In this document: positions 44,775 to 54,783 of the stretch, in pieces | Layout of the letters: every line of letters begins with the position of its first letter | Numbering within the stretch: position 1 is the first letter of the stretch | Assembly: GCF_019264355.1 (NCBI RefSeq) | Contig: NZ_JAHVAH010000001.1 | Span: 1,720,001-1,784,000 of the forward strand | Direction: 5' to 3' | Length of the DNA: 64,000 bases | From: Sphingomicrobium clamense | GTDB lineage: Bacteria; Pseudomonadota; Alphaproteobacteria; Sphingomonadales; Sphingomonadaceae | The notes under the pieces: model-generated | The model's input: the letters and a program-made list of their open reading frames with translations, nothing else | What the model was told of the DNA's origin: nothing | The model's database searches: none | Position numbers and translations under genes: made by a program

Positions 44775-46553
44775 TTAATTTTTGGTTATCGTTGGATTGG
44801 CCTCGCGAAAGAATTGGAGCGCGTCGTCGGGCGCGAGCGGGCGGGCAAAGTGATAGCCCTGCCCTGTCCGGCACCCGAGCGCCGCCAGCGTGGTCGCAAG
44901 CGGCGCGCCTTCGATCCCTTCGGCAGTCGTCGCCATCCCCAACGCCTCTGCCAAGCTGAGAATGGCTCGGACAATCGAAACACTGTCGCTGTCATCGAGC
45001 ATCTGGCGCACGAAACTCTTGTCGATCTTGAGCACGTCGATGGGCAGTTTCTGGAGGTAGGCGAGGCTGGAATAACCGGTGCCGAAATCGTCCATCGACA
45101 GGCTCGCGCCGAGCCCTTTCAGTCCCTCGAATACACGCATGGCGCGCCCCGGGTCCTGGACGATCGCGCTTTCGGTCAGCTCGAGCGTCAGCCGGTCGCC
45201 CGACACGCCGTGATGGCGCAGCGTTTCGCCGACGCAGGTGACGACATCGTCGCGCGCGATCTGGATCGCAGACAGGTTAACCGCGACGTAGAAAGGCAGC
45301 CCTCCCTCGTTCTGGCGGTCCCACGCTGCGATCGTGGCGATCGCGCGGTCGAGCGCCCAGCGCCCGAGGTCTAGGATCAGCCCGCTTTCCTCGGCGACCG
45401 GGATGAACTCGGTCGGCCCGATGCGTCCGCGATCCTCGTGGGTCCAGCGCGCCAGCGCCTCGAACCCCGTTACCGCGCCCGACCTGAGGTCGACCAGCGG
45501 CTGGTAGGCAAGCTCCAATTCCTCATTGTCGATCGCGCGGCGCAGCTCGGTCTCGATGCTGAACCGGCGACGCGCCTCGCGCGCTTCGCTGGGCGCATAG
45601 ACTTCGGGCTTGCCGCTCGCCTTGGCCTGCTTGACCGCGAATTGGGCGTTGCGGAATAGCTCTTCGGCCTCCACGTCGCCGCTCTTGAGCGCGATGCCGA
45701 TGGCGCAATCGACCTTGATCTCCAGCTCCGACAGCTTGAACGGCGTCGACAGGAGGTCGTGGATTCGCGCGGCGGCGGCCATCGCGTCCTGCACCCCGCG
45801 GCGCAGGCTGACGAGGATGCCGAACTCGTTCCCCCCGGTCCGCGCCAGCATGTCGCCCGAGCGCAGCGCGCTCATCAGGCGGCGCGCAAAGGTAATCAGC
45901 AGTTCGTCGCCCGCCAGGCTCCCCATGCTCTCGTTGATGCGCGAGAACCGCAGGATATCGATCGCCAGCACGGCATGATCGATTCCCCGCGCCGGTGTCT
46001 CGTCAAGCGCCTCGATCGTCTCGGTAAAGCGCAGGCGGTTGGGCAGCCCGGTCAGGCTGTCGCGCAGCATCTCGGCGCGCAAATTCTGCTCCGCCTTCAC
46101 CTCCGCGGTGACATCGACCGCGCTCAACAGGCATCGCGCATGGCCTTCGCCATCGGGTAGCAGCGGCGCTAGCTTGAGCTTGCAATAGCGCTTTTGCGGC
46201 GTCTCGCCGACTTCATAGTCGAGATCGGTCGGAGCGGTTGCCGGATCGTGCAGGAAGTTTGCGACGAACGCTCCCGCCTCGCCATTCGCATGATGCGCAT
46301 AAAGGTTCTTGCAGTCGTCATCGGCCGCCGAACGAAGCAGCGCAAGAAAGGCATCGTTAAAGCCGCACACCCACAGCTTGTCATTCTTCCAGCTGTAAAT
46401 GCTCGCCGCCATGGGCAAGGCGTTGAGCAAGGGCAGATGATCGTCGGACGGGTCGATGTCCGGCACGCCGACAACGCCCGCATTACGCGGGCTCACGTCC
46501 ACCCCTTCGGGAGTGACGGTTCGTTCGGCTCCGGCCTTCATGGGCGCTCGCAT
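44775..46553 (-). CDS. PAS-like, GGNEF, EAL signalling protein
   Basis: Cytoplasmic protein of 592 residues. An N-terminal sensor (about 45-150) of PAS type leads to a GGDEF domain (about 160-320) whose signature is G240-G241-N242-E-F, with Asn in place of the first Asp. The metal-binding Asp199 (AIDILRF) is kept, so synthesis may be weak or lost. The EAL domain (about 330-585) has E365-A-L, NLSAIQ, ELTES, MDDFGTG, LKIDKSF, TAEGIEG and GQGYHF and should cleave c-di-GMP. Start at 46553; a second Met four codons later is possible. It precedes a PilZ gene. Confidence 0.9.
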   Translation of the reverse strand: MRAPMKAGAERTVTPEGVDVSPRNAGVVGVPDIDPSDDHLPLLNALPMAASIYSWKNDKLWVCGFNDAFLALLRSAADDDCKNLYAHHANGEAGAFVANFLHDPATAPTDLDYEVGETPQKRYCKLKLAPLLPDGEGHARCLLSAVDVTAEVKAEQNLRAEMLRDSLTGLPNRLRFTETIEALDETPARGIDHAVLAIDILRFSRINESMGSLAGDELLITFARRLMSALRSGDMLARTGGNEFGILVSLRRGVQDAMAAAARIHDLLSTPFKLSELEIKVDCAIGIALKSGDVEAEELFRNAQFAVKQAKASGKPEVYAPSEAREARRRFSIETELRRAIDNEELELAYQPLVDLRSGAVTGFEALARWTHEDRGRIGPTEFIPVAEESGLILDLGRWALDRAIATIAAWDRQNEGGLPFYVAVNLSAIQIARDDVVTCVGETLRHHGVSGDRLTLELTESAIVQDPGRAMRVFEGLKGLGASLSMDDFGTGYSSLAYLQKLPIDVLKIDKSFVRQMLDDSDSVSIVRAILSLAEALGMATTAEGIEGAPLATTLAALGCRTGQGYHFARPLAPDDALQFFREANPTITKN

Positions 46554-46600
46554 TAAACGAGAGGCGTTAACAGGCCCTAAAACAAGGGATTAACACGGGT

Positions 46601-48853
46601 TTAGTCGTCGTCCGACTTTTCCACCGGCGGGGTGAAGACATTTTCCTGCGGGAAGCCCATCGGCGCCATGCGTCCGGCAGCCCCGCGCGCCACCTTCCAC
46701 GGCAGCACGTCGCTCTCGGTCCGGTTGCGCTTGCCCCCGCCCATCGCCCAGCTGATCCCGTCCTCCAGCTTGAACGCGATCGCGTCCGACAATCCGCCGT
46801 CGCGATAGCGCTGCAACTGCACCCCCGCGCCGCGGCTCATTTCCTTCAATTCATCGAGCTTGAACACCAGCATCTTGCGGTTCTCGCCTACCACCGCGAT
46901 CGCGTCCGCGCCCTCGGGCACGTGCTTCAACAGCTTCATCCGATGCCCCTCCTTGAGGTTCATCAGCTGCTTGCCCTTCTTGGTCTCGGCTATCACCGCT
47001 TCGCCGCGCGCCAGGAAGCCGCGCCCGTCGCTCGCCGCGCACAGCAGCTGCATGTCCGGGGTCACCGGGAACATCGTCACGATGTCCACCTCACCCTCCA
47101 GGTCGACCATCAGCCGCACCGGCTCCCCGAACCCGCGCGCACCGGGCAGCTTGTCGCCGCCCACGGTGAACACCTTCCCGTTCTGCGCCCCGATCAGCAA
47201 TTTGTCGGTCGTGTAGGCGTGGAAGTGGATGTCCGCCTCGTCGCCCTCGCGGAATTTCATGTCGGGGATGGTGGCGAGCTCGGCATGCCCCTTCATCGCG
47301 CGGATCCAGCCCTTCTTCGACAGGATGACGGTAATCGGCTCCTTCTCGATCATCGCAGTCCAGTCGAGGTCGCGCGCCACCTCTTGCTCCTCGACCACGG
47401 TCCGCCGCGGATCGTCGGCATAGTCTTTCGCCAGCGCGCGCATGTCGGCCTTCAACCGCTTCTTTTGCAGCCCCTCATCCTTGACCAGCTCGTCTAGCCC
47501 CGCGCGCTCTTCCACCAGCGCCTCGCGCTCCTTGGTCAGCTCCATTTCCTCGAGCTTGCGCAAGGACCGCAGCCGCATGTTGAGGATCGCCTCGGCCTGC
47601 CGGTCGGTCAACTCGAACTCGGCCATCATGACCTGCTTGGGCTCGTCCTCGGTGCGGATGATCTCGATCACCCGGTCGAGGTTGAGGAACGCCTTCAGGA
47701 AGCCCTCGACCAGCTCCAGCCGGTCGTCGATCTTCCCGATCCGGTGCAGCGAGCGATTGACCAGCACCTCGATCTGGAAGCGGATCCACGCGAGCAGCGC
47801 CTCCTTGAGGCTCATCACGCCCGGCGTCCGCCCGTTCTCCAGCACGTTCAAGTTGAGCGAAAAACGGCTCTCCAGATCGCTCAACTTGTAGAGGCTTTCA
47901 AGCAGCAGGTCCGGGTCCACCGTCCGCGCCTTGGGCTCGAGCACGATGCGGATATCCTCCGCGCTCTCGTCGCGCACATCGGCAAGGATCGGCAGCTTCT
48001 TGTCCCCGATCAGCCCCGCGATCTGCTCGATCAGCTTGCCCTTGCTGACCCCATAGGGAATTTCACTGACGACGAGGTGCCATGCCCCGCCCTTCTCCTT
48101 GATCACCTCGATCCTGGCGCGAATGCGGAAAGAGCCGCGCCCCGTCACATAGGCTTTTTCGATCGTCCTGGGATCGTCGACCAAGACGCCGCCCGTCGGA
48201 AAGTCAGGCCCCTGGACATAGTTCATCAGCGTCGCGTCATGCGCGTTCGGCGTATCGATCAGGTGCACTGCGGCCGCGACCAGCTCGCCGACATTATGCG
48301 GCGGGATCGAGGTCGCCATTCCCACCGCGATCCCCGCCGCCCCGTTGGCGAGCAGGTTGGGGAACAGGCCCGGAAACACTTCGGGCTCCTCGTCCTCGCC
48401 ATTATAGGTCGCGCGATAGTCGACCGTCCCGGCGTCGAGCCCGTCCATCAGCCGCATCGCGGTCTTGGTCAGCCGCGCCTCGGTATAGCGGTAGGCGGCG
48501 GCATTATCGCCGTCGATATTGCCGAAATTCCCCTGCCCCTCGACCAACGGGTAGCGCAGCGAAAAGTCCTGCGCGAGCCGCACCATCGCATCGTAGACCG
48601 ACGCGTCCCCGTGCGGATGATATTTACCGATGACATCGCCGACCACACGCGCCGATTTCTTGTACGCGCCGGTGGGGTTCAGCTTGAGCAAGCGCATGGC
48701 CCAGAGCAGGCGACGGTGCACGGGTTTAAGACCGTCTCTGACGTCGGGAAGGCTACGAGCCGTGATCGTCGAGAGGGCGTAGACCAGGTAACGGTCGGAG
48801 AGGGCGGAACTGAAGGGTTCTGGAGTGATCAGGGAATCGGGTTCGGTGGTCAT
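46601..48853 (-). CDS. parC: DNA topoisomerase IV subunit A
   Basis: Type IIA topoisomerase subunit of 750 residues that decatenates replicated chromosomes with ParE. The breakage-rejoining domain has [18 protein letters not shown], the quinolone region [21 protein letters not shown] and the catalytic Tyr in [11 protein letters not shown]; a C-terminal beta-propeller follows from about residue 500. The residue equivalent to E. coli ParC Ser80 is Ala, as usual in alphaproteobacteria. The length fits ParC rather than GyrA, which has a GyrA-box. parE is not in the window. Confidence 0.92.
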   Translation of the reverse strand: MTTEPDSLITPEPFSSALSDRYLVYALSTITARSLPDVRDGLKPVHRRLLWAMRLLKLNPTGAYKKSARVVGDVIGKYHPHGDASVYDAMVRLAQDFSLRYPLVEGQGNFGNIDGDNAAAYRYTEARLTKTAMRLMDGLDAGTVDYRATYNGEDEEPEVFPGLFPNLLANGAAGIAVGMATSIPPHNVGELVAAAVHLIDTPNAHDATLMNYVQGPDFPTGGVLVDDPRTIEKAYVTGRGSFRIRARIEVIKEKGGAWHLVVSEIPYGVSKGKLIEQIAGLIGDKKLPILADVRDESAEDIRIVLEPKARTVDPDLLLESLYKLSDLESRFSLNLNVLENGRTPGVMSLKEALLAWIRFQIEVLVNRSLHRIGKIDDRLELVEGFLKAFLNLDRVIEIIRTEDEPKQVMMAEFELTDRQAEAILNMRLRSLRKLEEMELTKEREALVEERAGLDELVKDEGLQKKRLKADMRALAKDYADDPRRTVVEEQEVARDLDWTAMIEKEPITVILSKKGWIRAMKGHAELATIPDMKFREGDEADIHFHAYTTDKLLIGAQNGKVFTVGGDKLPGARGFGEPVRLMVDLEGEVDIVTMFPVTPDMQLLCAASDGRGFLARGEAVIAETKKGKQLMNLKEGHRMKLLKHVPEGADAIAVVGENRKMLVFKLDELKEMSRGAGVQLQRYRDGGLSDAIAFKLEDGISWAMGGGKRNRTESDVLPWKVARGAAGRMAPMGFPQENVFTPPVEKSDDD

Positions 48854-49229
48854 GGCCGGGACGTTAGCGGGAGAGGGGTTGGGGGGCTATGGGGAATGCT
48901 CATTCGGGTTGAAGCCACCAACGCCAATTGCGCCTTAGCCCTTGCTAACCCCGTCGGACGGGTTCGGCTGGGCCGACCCGCCGGCCGCGCGGCGCCGACT
49001 CTTCGCCCAACTCGCTTATTGCTTCGCAAACGCTTCGTTACACTCGGCGGCGCGCGCTGGGTGAACCGCATATGAACAATTAACGTTAGTTTTCCGGGAA
49101 AAACTGACATTGCTGTCGATAAGAACGGCTGGGCGCTTTGCGGCCTCGATTGGGCGAATTTGGGGCATCCGGCGGCGATCGATGCGCGTATCTGGGCTCC
49201 ATTCGAAATCAATCGAAGGACCAGAAACC
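48854..49229. other. 376 bp without a convincing gene
   Basis: This gap separates the start of parC (minus strand) and the His/Gly-rich protein gene. Long frames here are antisense shadows with high Arg content. It holds an imperfect palindrome AGTTTTCCGGGAAAAACT near 49089-49106 and a TTAACGTTA motif at 49080-49088. It should contain the two divergent promoters, but none could be picked with confidence. Confidence 0.5.
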
Positions 49230-49841
49230 ATGAACAAGTATAGCGTAACCCTTTCGGCCCTCGCGGTCGCCGTCGCGGCGCCCTCGCTCGCACAGGCGCA
49301 GTCGATCGGCATCGGTGGCGGTGCCGGCGGCATTGTCGGCGTCGGGATCGGCCAGGATATCGGCGGCGCCATCGGCGTCGGCGCACGCGGCAATGCGGGT
49401 GCAAATGTCGGTTCGGTCGTGGACCGCGCCACCGGCACCGCGCGCCAGGCGGTCGGCGTCGTGCGCGAAAGCGTTCGTGACATGCCCCCGCCCCCGGGCG
49501 CAGAGGTCTCGGCCCGCGCCAGCGCCGATGCCCATGGTCATGGTCATGGTCATGGTGCGGGCGGTGTCGCCGACGTGCATGGCCGCGCGCTGATCGATCT
49601 CGATGCCGTTGCGCTGGGCAGTGCCGTCGCCAACCGCGCGGGTGAAGTCGTCGGCCGCGTCCGCTCGATCGCCCGCAACGCCAGCCGCACCCCGGTCGGT
49701 CTCGCGGTCGAACTCGACAGCGGCACCGTCGTCACCGTGCCCCACGCCGCGTTGGCTATGGAAGGCGACGCGCTCGTGATGCTCGAACAGCCGATGGCGG
49801 ACGATCATCACGACCATCATGACGACATGGACCACGAATAG
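49230..49841 (+). CDS. Secreted Gly-rich, His-rich protein
   Basis: Protein of 203 residues with a Sec signal peptide (ALAVAVAAPSLAQAQS). Residues 25-70 are Gly-rich (GGGAGGIVGVGIGQDIGGAIG). A HGHGHGHG block lies near residue 103 and the C-terminus is HHDHHDDMDHE, which suggests binding of Ni, Zn, Cu or Co. The middle (about 125-190) with VGRVRSIARN, GLAVELDSGTVVTVP resembles a PRC-barrel. A GAAGGA ribosome site precedes the ATG. No family is recognised. It could be a periplasmic metal buffer or a surface structural protein. Confidence 0.7.
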   Translation: MNKYSVTLSALAVAVAAPSLAQAQSIGIGGGAGGIVGVGIGQDIGGAIGVGARGNAGANVGSVVDRATGTARQAVGVVRESVRDMPPPPGAEVSARASADAHGHGHGHGAGGVADVHGRALIDLDAVALGSAVANRAGEVVGRVRSIARNASRTPVGLAVELDSGTVVTVPHAALAMEGDALVMLEQPMADDHHDHHDDMDHE

Positions 49842-49850
49842 TCCGTGACT

Positions 49851-49947
49851 GGCAGGCCGGATGGCGAAGGGCTCCCCGACCATCGCCCCGGCCTGCCGCA
49901 ATCGGCGAGCAGTCGACATTCCCCCAAGGCAACTGCTCGCCGATTGC
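49851..49947. terminator. Two very stable adjacent hairpins between the His/Gly-rich gene and purC
   Basis: First hairpin: GGCAGGCCGG (49851-49860) with CCGGCCTGCC (49888-49897), ten perfect pairs and inner GATGG/CCATC pairing. Second: GCAATCGGCGAGCAGT (49898-49913) with ACTGCTCGCCGATTGC (49932-49947), 16 perfect pairs around 18 nt, then CCCCCTTTCG. They directly abut. They probably end transcription of the His/Gly-rich gene, though the T-run is short. Confidence 0.6.
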
Positions 49948-50004
49948 CCCCTTTCGCGCTTGGCCCTATAGCCGCCGCTCAACCCCTCAAAAGGACGGAT
50001 TCGC

Positions 50005-50790
50005 GTGAGCAGAAGGCGGCAAATCTACGAAGGCAAGGCAAAGATCCTCTACGAGGGGCCCGAGCCCGGCACGCTCGTCCAATATTTCAAGGACGACGCG
50101 ACCGCCTTCAATGCGCAGAAGAAGGGGCAGATCGCCGGAAAAGGCGTGCTCAACAACCGCATCTCCGAACATATCTTCAAATCGCTAGCGACCATCGGCG
50201 TGCCGACCCATTTCATGCGCCGCCTCAACATGCGCGAACAATTGATCCGCCAGGTCGAGATCGTGCCGATCGAGGTCATCGTGCGCAACGTCGCCGCAGG
50301 CACTTTGTCGAAGCGCCTCGGGATCGAGGAAGGCACGCAGCTGCCCCGCACGATCATCGAATATTGCTACAAGAATGACGAGCTCGGCGATCCGATGGTC
50401 GCCGACGAGCATATCGCCTGCTTCGGCTGGGCGAGCCAGGACGAGATGAACGACATCGCCGACATGGCGATCCGCATCAACGACTTCATGTGCGGCATGT
50501 TCTCCGGCATCGGCATCCGCCTCGTCGACTTCAAACTGGAGTTCGGCCGCCTGTTCGACGGCGATTTCTCGCGCATCATCCTCGCCGACGAAATCTCGCC
50601 CGACAGCTGCCGCCTGTGGGACATGAAGTCGAACAAGAAGCTCGACAAGGACCGCTTCCGCCAGGACCTCGGCGACGTCGCCGAAGCCTACCAGGAAATC
50701 GCCCGCCGCCTCGGCCTCCTCACCAACGAAGACGGCGAAGCCGGCGCGGTCCTCGACCTCGACGCGCACAGGAATAAAAAAGGTAAGTGA
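50005..50790 (+). CDS. purC: Phosphoribosylaminoimidazole-succinocarboxamide synthase
   Basis: SAICAR synthase of 261 residues, a step of purine synthesis joining aspartate to CAIR with ATP. Signatures: [46 protein letters not shown] and [15 protein letters not shown]. The GTG start has AAAGGA upstream. Its TGA overlaps the GTG of priA, so the pair is coupled. No riboswitch is seen. Confidence 0.95.
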   Translation: MSRRRQIYEGKAKILYEGPEPGTLVQYFKDDATAFNAQKKGQIAGKGVLNNRISEHIFKSLATIGVPTHFMRRLNMREQLIRQVEIVPIEVIVRNVAAGTLSKRLGIEEGTQLPRTIIEYCYKNDELGDPMVADEHIACFGWASQDEMNDIADMAIRINDFMCGMFSGIGIRLVDFKLEFGRLFDGDFSRIILADEISPDSCRLWDMKSNKKLDKDRFRQDLGDVAEAYQEIARRLGLLTNEDGEAGAVLDLDAHRNKKGK

Positions 50791-52952
50791 GTGTTCGGCG
50801 CACCCGCGTCGTCACCCTGAACGCCGCGCTCGGGCCTCTCGATTATCGCGTGCCCGACGGCGTGGAGGTTGCGCCGGGAGACGTCCTGCACGTCCCGCTC
50901 GGCCCCCGCCAGCTGGTCGGCGTCGCGTGGGAGCCTGAGCGGCTCCCGACCGAAGAAGTCGGCGACAACCGCCTCCGCCCGTTCCTTGGCAAGGTCGACA
51001 TTCCCCCGCTCCCCGCCCCGCTCCGCCGCCTGTGCGAGTGGACCGCAGACTATTACCTCTCCCCGCTCGCCAGCGTGTTGCGCATGGTGCTGCCAAGCGC
51101 CGCCTTCGCCAACCCGCGACAGCTCACCGAATATCGCCCCACCGGCACCCGCCCCGACCGCATGACGCCCCAGCGCACCCGCGCGCTCGAAAAGCTCGAA
51201 GGGCGGCAGGGCAGCGTCCGCGAACTCGCCCGCCACGCGGGGGTCAGCGACGGCGTGATCCGCGGCCTCGTCAACGCGCTGGCCTTGGAGCCCGTCGCCA
51301 TCGACGCCGACGCGCCCTTCCCCGTCCCCGATCCCGATTTCGACCCGCCCGAGCTGCGCCCCGAACAGGCCGACGCCGCCAAACGCCTGCGGTCATCGAT
51401 CGGCCAGGGGTTCCAGCCCTTCCTGCTCGACGGCGTCACCGGCAGCGGCAAGACCGAAGTCTATTTCGAGCATGTCGCCGAGGCGCTCCGGCAGGACAGG
51501 CAGATCCTCGTCCTGCTCCCTGAAATCGCGCTCACCGAGCCCTTCCTCACCCGCTTCACCAAGCGCTTCGGCTGCGAGCCCGTCGCGTGGCACAGCGACC
51601 TGCGCGCCTCCGAGCGCCGCCGCGCCTGGCGCGCCATTGCCACGGGCGAAGCCAAGGTCGTCGTCGGCGCCCGCTCCAGCCTCTTCCTCCCCTACGCCAA
51701 GCTAGGCCTGATCGTCGTCGACGAGGCCCACGAGACCAGTTTCAAGCAGGAAGAAGGCGTCCAGTACCACGCCCGCGACGTGGCCGTGATGCGCGGAAAT
51801 TTCGAGGACATTCCGGTCCTGCTCGCCTCCGCCACCCCCGCGATCGAAACCCGCCACATGGTCGACATCGGCCGCTACGAGGAGGTCAGGCTCACGGAGC
51901 GCCACGCCACCGCCGAGCTGCCCGAGTTGAGAGCCGTCGACCTCACGCAGGATCCGCCCGACCGGCAGCGTTGGCTCTCCCCTTCGCTGGTGCGCGAACT
52001 CGAGAAGAATCTCGAGGCTGGTGAGCAATCTTTGCTCTTCCTTAACCGCCGCGGCTTCGCCCCCCTCACCCTCTGCCGCACCTGTGGCCACCGCTTCCAA
52101 TGCCCCAACTGCACCGCCTGGATGGTCGAACACAGGTTGATGGCAAGGTTGGCTTGCCACCACTGCGGGCATGTGATGCCTCCACCCAGCGAGTGCCCCG
52201 AATGCGGTGAGGAGGACACGCTGGTTGCCTGCGGCCCCGGCGTCGAACGCATCGCCGACGAGGTGAAAGCGCTCTTCCCCGACGCCAAGACCGCGGTCGT
52301 CACCTCGGACACAATCTGGAGTCCCGCGAGAGCCGCAGAGTTCGTGCACGCCATGGAGGCGGGCGAGATCGACATCGTGGTCGGCACCCAGTTGGTGACC
52401 AAAGGCTACCACTTCCCCGACCTCACGCTCGTCGGCGTGGTCGATGCGGACCTCGCGCTGCAAGGCGGCGACCTGCGCGCGGCCGAGCGGAGTTTCCAGC
52501 AGATCATGCAGGTCGCGGGGCGCGCCGGGCGTGGTGAGAAACCGGGCCGCGTGCTGATCCAGACCCACGACCCCTCCGCCCCCGTGCTCGAAGCACTGGT
52601 CGCGGGCGACGGTCCGGGCTTCTACGAGGCCGAGACCGAGGCACGGCGCGGCGCCGCCATGCCGCCCTTCGGCAGGCTCGCCGCCATCATTGTAAGCGCG
52701 GAAGAAGAAGCCGACGCGGTCGGCACCGCCAAGCGATTGGGGGACAAGCGACCCAATGTGGAGGGAATGGCGATCTACGGCCCCGCGCCCGCACCGCTCG
52801 CGATGCTGCGCGGCCGCAACCGCCAACGGCTGCTGGTCCACGCCGAACGCAAGCTCGATGTCCAGGCCGAAATCCGCAAATGGCTCGACCAGGTCGACTG
52901 GCCCAGCCGGGTACGCGTCACGGTCGATGTCGATCCCTATAGTTTCGTCTAA
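50787..52952 (+). CDS. priA: Primosomal replication restart helicase
   Basis: DEAH-type helicase of 721 residues that rebuilds stalled forks. N-terminal 3'-DNA-binding part, then Walker [48 protein letters not shown], and four Cys pairs for zinc ([22 protein letters not shown]...CPECG), plus motif [15 protein letters not shown] and [12 protein letters not shown] start overlaps the purC stop. Length matches PriA. The two short hairpins after it may be part of its 3' end. Confidence 0.95.
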   Translation: MSVRRTRVVTLNAALGPLDYRVPDGVEVAPGDVLHVPLGPRQLVGVAWEPERLPTEEVGDNRLRPFLGKVDIPPLPAPLRRLCEWTADYYLSPLASVLRMVLPSAAFANPRQLTEYRPTGTRPDRMTPQRTRALEKLEGRQGSVRELARHAGVSDGVIRGLVNALALEPVAIDADAPFPVPDPDFDPPELRPEQADAAKRLRSSIGQGFQPFLLDGVTGSGKTEVYFEHVAEALRQDRQILVLLPEIALTEPFLTRFTKRFGCEPVAWHSDLRASERRRAWRAIATGEAKVVVGARSSLFLPYAKLGLIVVDEAHETSFKQEEGVQYHARDVAVMRGNFEDIPVLLASATPAIETRHMVDIGRYEEVRLTERHATAELPELRAVDLTQDPPDRQRWLSPSLVRELEKNLEAGEQSLLFLNRRGFAPLTLCRTCGHRFQCPNCTAWMVEHRLMARLACHHCGHVMPPPSECPECGEEDTLVACGPGVERIADEVKALFPDAKTAVVTSDTIWSPARAAEFVHAMEAGEIDIVVGTQLVTKGYHFPDLTLVGVVDADLALQGGDLRAAERSFQQIMQVAGRAGRGEKPGRVLIQTHDPSAPVLEALVAGDGPGFYEAETEARRGAAMPPFGRLAAIIVSAEEEADAVGTAKRLGDKRPNVEGMAIYGPAPAPLAMLRGRNRQRLLVHAERKLDVQAEIRKWLDQVDWPSRVRVTVDVDPYSFV

Positions 52953-52953
52953 A

Positions 52954-53015
52954 CAAGCACTTAACCGCGATTAATGCTTGCGATGATGGTCTTGATGCAC
53001 AAGACTGGGACCATC
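52954..53015. repeat. Pair of adjacent hairpins after priA
   Basis: CAAGCACTTAA (52954-52964) with TTAATGCTTG (52971-52980) forms a ten-pair stem with one bulge. GTCTTG (52989-52994) with CAAGAC (53000-53005) and GATGGTC (52985-52991) with GACCATC (53009-53015) give a second, alternative hairpin. No T-run follows. They may be part of a leader of the next gene or mRNA ends; the role is not clear. Confidence 0.3.
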
Positions 53016-53041
53016 AGTTTGAGAAAGGTCCGGGGGACAGG

Positions 53042-54730
53042 ATGAACAAGTTTGGGTTGGGGCTGCTTGCCGGTGTGGCGGGCATGGTGGCATTTCCGGC
53101 GGCGGCGGATGCACAGTGGAAGCGCGCGGAAACGCCGCACTTCATCATCTATTCGGAAGAATCGAGCGACAAGCTCGAAGACTTCGCGCGCGAACTGGAA
53201 TTGTTCGACGGCGCCTACCGCATGGCGCGCGGCGTTCCCAATCGCGAACTGGACGAAGGCAACAAGGTCCGGGTGTTCGCGGTCGAAACGCTGAACGAGG
53301 TCGAAGAAGCCGCAGGCGGCGCAAGCGGGGTCGCGGGCTTCTACATTCCGCGCCTCTCGGGTCCGGTCGCGGTCGTCCCGCGCGTAGGGGGCGGCAACAA
53401 CGCCCGCGGCATCACGCCCGAGGTGATCTTCTACCACGAATACACCCATCACCTGATGTTCGAGACGCTCTACAGCCCGATGCCGGCATGGCTGCGCGAA
53501 GGCTTTGCGGAGTTTTTTGGCACTGCAGAGGTCGACGTCGACAAGAGCCAGGTGGAGCTGGGCCGACCGGCCATGCACCGCGCGGACCAGCTGCAATATG
53601 TCAATCCGGTCCCGATGGAGCAGATGCTCGGCGACGATCTCGACTATAGCGATTTTCGCGACGTGACGTCGGTCTATGCCTGGGGCTGGAAGCTGACGCA
53701 CTATCTGACGTTCGAGGAGAGCCGCGCCGGCCAGCTCGACAACTATATCGCCGGCCTGATGCGCGGCGAGGAGCCGGTCGCGGCGGCCAAGGCTGCCTTT
53801 GGCGACCTCGATCGACTGGGCGGCGAGATGCGCGGTTATCGCAAGAAGCAGCGCCTGCCCTACGTCCGCCTCGACGTACCGCGCCTGCCTGACAATGCGG
53901 TGCGCATTCGCGACGTCACGCCCGGCATGGAAATGGCCATGCCCGCTTATATGCGCTCGCAGGTCGGCGTCTCGAGCGAGGAAGAAGCGCAGGCCGTTGT
54001 CGACGACGTGCTCAAGGCGGCGCGTGCCCATCCCGACGACGCGATGGTGCAGCGCGTGCTGGCCGAGGCGCAGTATGACCTGCGCAATTTCGACAAGGCC
54101 AAGGAAGCGGCCGAACGCGCGATCGAGCTCGATCCCGAGCTGGTCGATGCGCATCTCTATATCGCCAAGATCGCCATGGCGCGCGTGAACCCGCCCGACA
54201 GCTGGGAAGAAATCGAACGCCAGGTCGAGGAAGCCAAGAAAAAGGCGGAAGCGAAAAAGAAGGGCGAGAAGTATGAGGAGCCCGAGAAAGTCGAGAAGGA
54301 CAAGCCCGATCTCGACCCCGACGTGCGCTACGCGCTGTTCCAGGAGGCTCGCGAGCATATCCAGATTGCCCGCGACCTCGCGCCCAAGGATCCCGAGCCG
54401 CTCTACATGTTCTACGACACGTTCGTCGAAGAAGGCGTCGCGCCGCCGATGGTCGCGCTACAGGGACTGATCCAGGCGGTTCAGCTTGCGCCCTATGACA
54501 CCGAAGCACGGTTCGAGGGTGCCAAGGCGCTGCTGACCCATAATAACACCAAGGACGCCGAGGTCCTGCTCTCGGCCATCGCGTACAATACGCACGGCCT
54601 TGGCTCGGCGAAGGCCGCGCGGGCGATGATCGACCTCATCCGCGAAGGCAAGACCGAGGCCGCGATCGCGATCGACCCCGAAGACTTTTCGGGCGACGAG
54701 GACGAAGAGGAAGAGGGCGCCGAAGCCTAG
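53042..54730 (+). CDS. Periplasmic HExxH peptidase-like protein with TPR repeats
   Basis: Protein of 562 residues with a signal peptide (MNKFGLGLLAGVAGMVAFPAAADA). A gluzincin-type metal motif is H132-E-Y-T-H136 with a downstream Glu in REGFAEFFG (peptidase MA-like, DUF1570 style). From about residue 320 TPR-like helices follow, for example NFDKAKEAAERAIELDPELVDAHLYIAKI. A Lys/Glu-rich charged insertion lies near 395-425 and the end is acidic. It would act in the periplasm, perhaps on peptides or as a chaperone. Substrate unknown. Confidence 0.8.
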   Translation: MNKFGLGLLAGVAGMVAFPAAADAQWKRAETPHFIIYSEESSDKLEDFARELELFDGAYRMARGVPNRELDEGNKVRVFAVETLNEVEEAAGGASGVAGFYIPRLSGPVAVVPRVGGGNNARGITPEVIFYHEYTHHLMFETLYSPMPAWLREGFAEFFGTAEVDVDKSQVELGRPAMHRADQLQYVNPVPMEQMLGDDLDYSDFRDVTSVYAWGWKLTHYLTFEESRAGQLDNYIAGLMRGEEPVAAAKAAFGDLDRLGGEMRGYRKKQRLPYVRLDVPRLPDNAVRIRDVTPGMEMAMPAYMRSQVGVSSEEEAQAVVDDVLKAARAHPDDAMVQRVLAEAQYDLRNFDKAKEAAERAIELDPELVDAHLYIAKIAMARVNPPDSWEEIERQVEEAKKKAEAKKKGEKYEEPEKVEKDKPDLDPDVRYALFQEAREHIQIARDLAPKDPEPLYMFYDTFVEEGVAPPMVALQGLIQAVQLAPYDTEARFEGAKALLTHNNTKDAEVLLSAIAYNTHGLGSAKAARAMIDLIREGKTEAAIAIDPEDFSGDEDEEEEGAEA

Positions 54731-54783
54731 GGCTTTGGTCCACCCGAGGGAGCGATGGGTCGCCTTGCCCCGTTAGGACGGGC

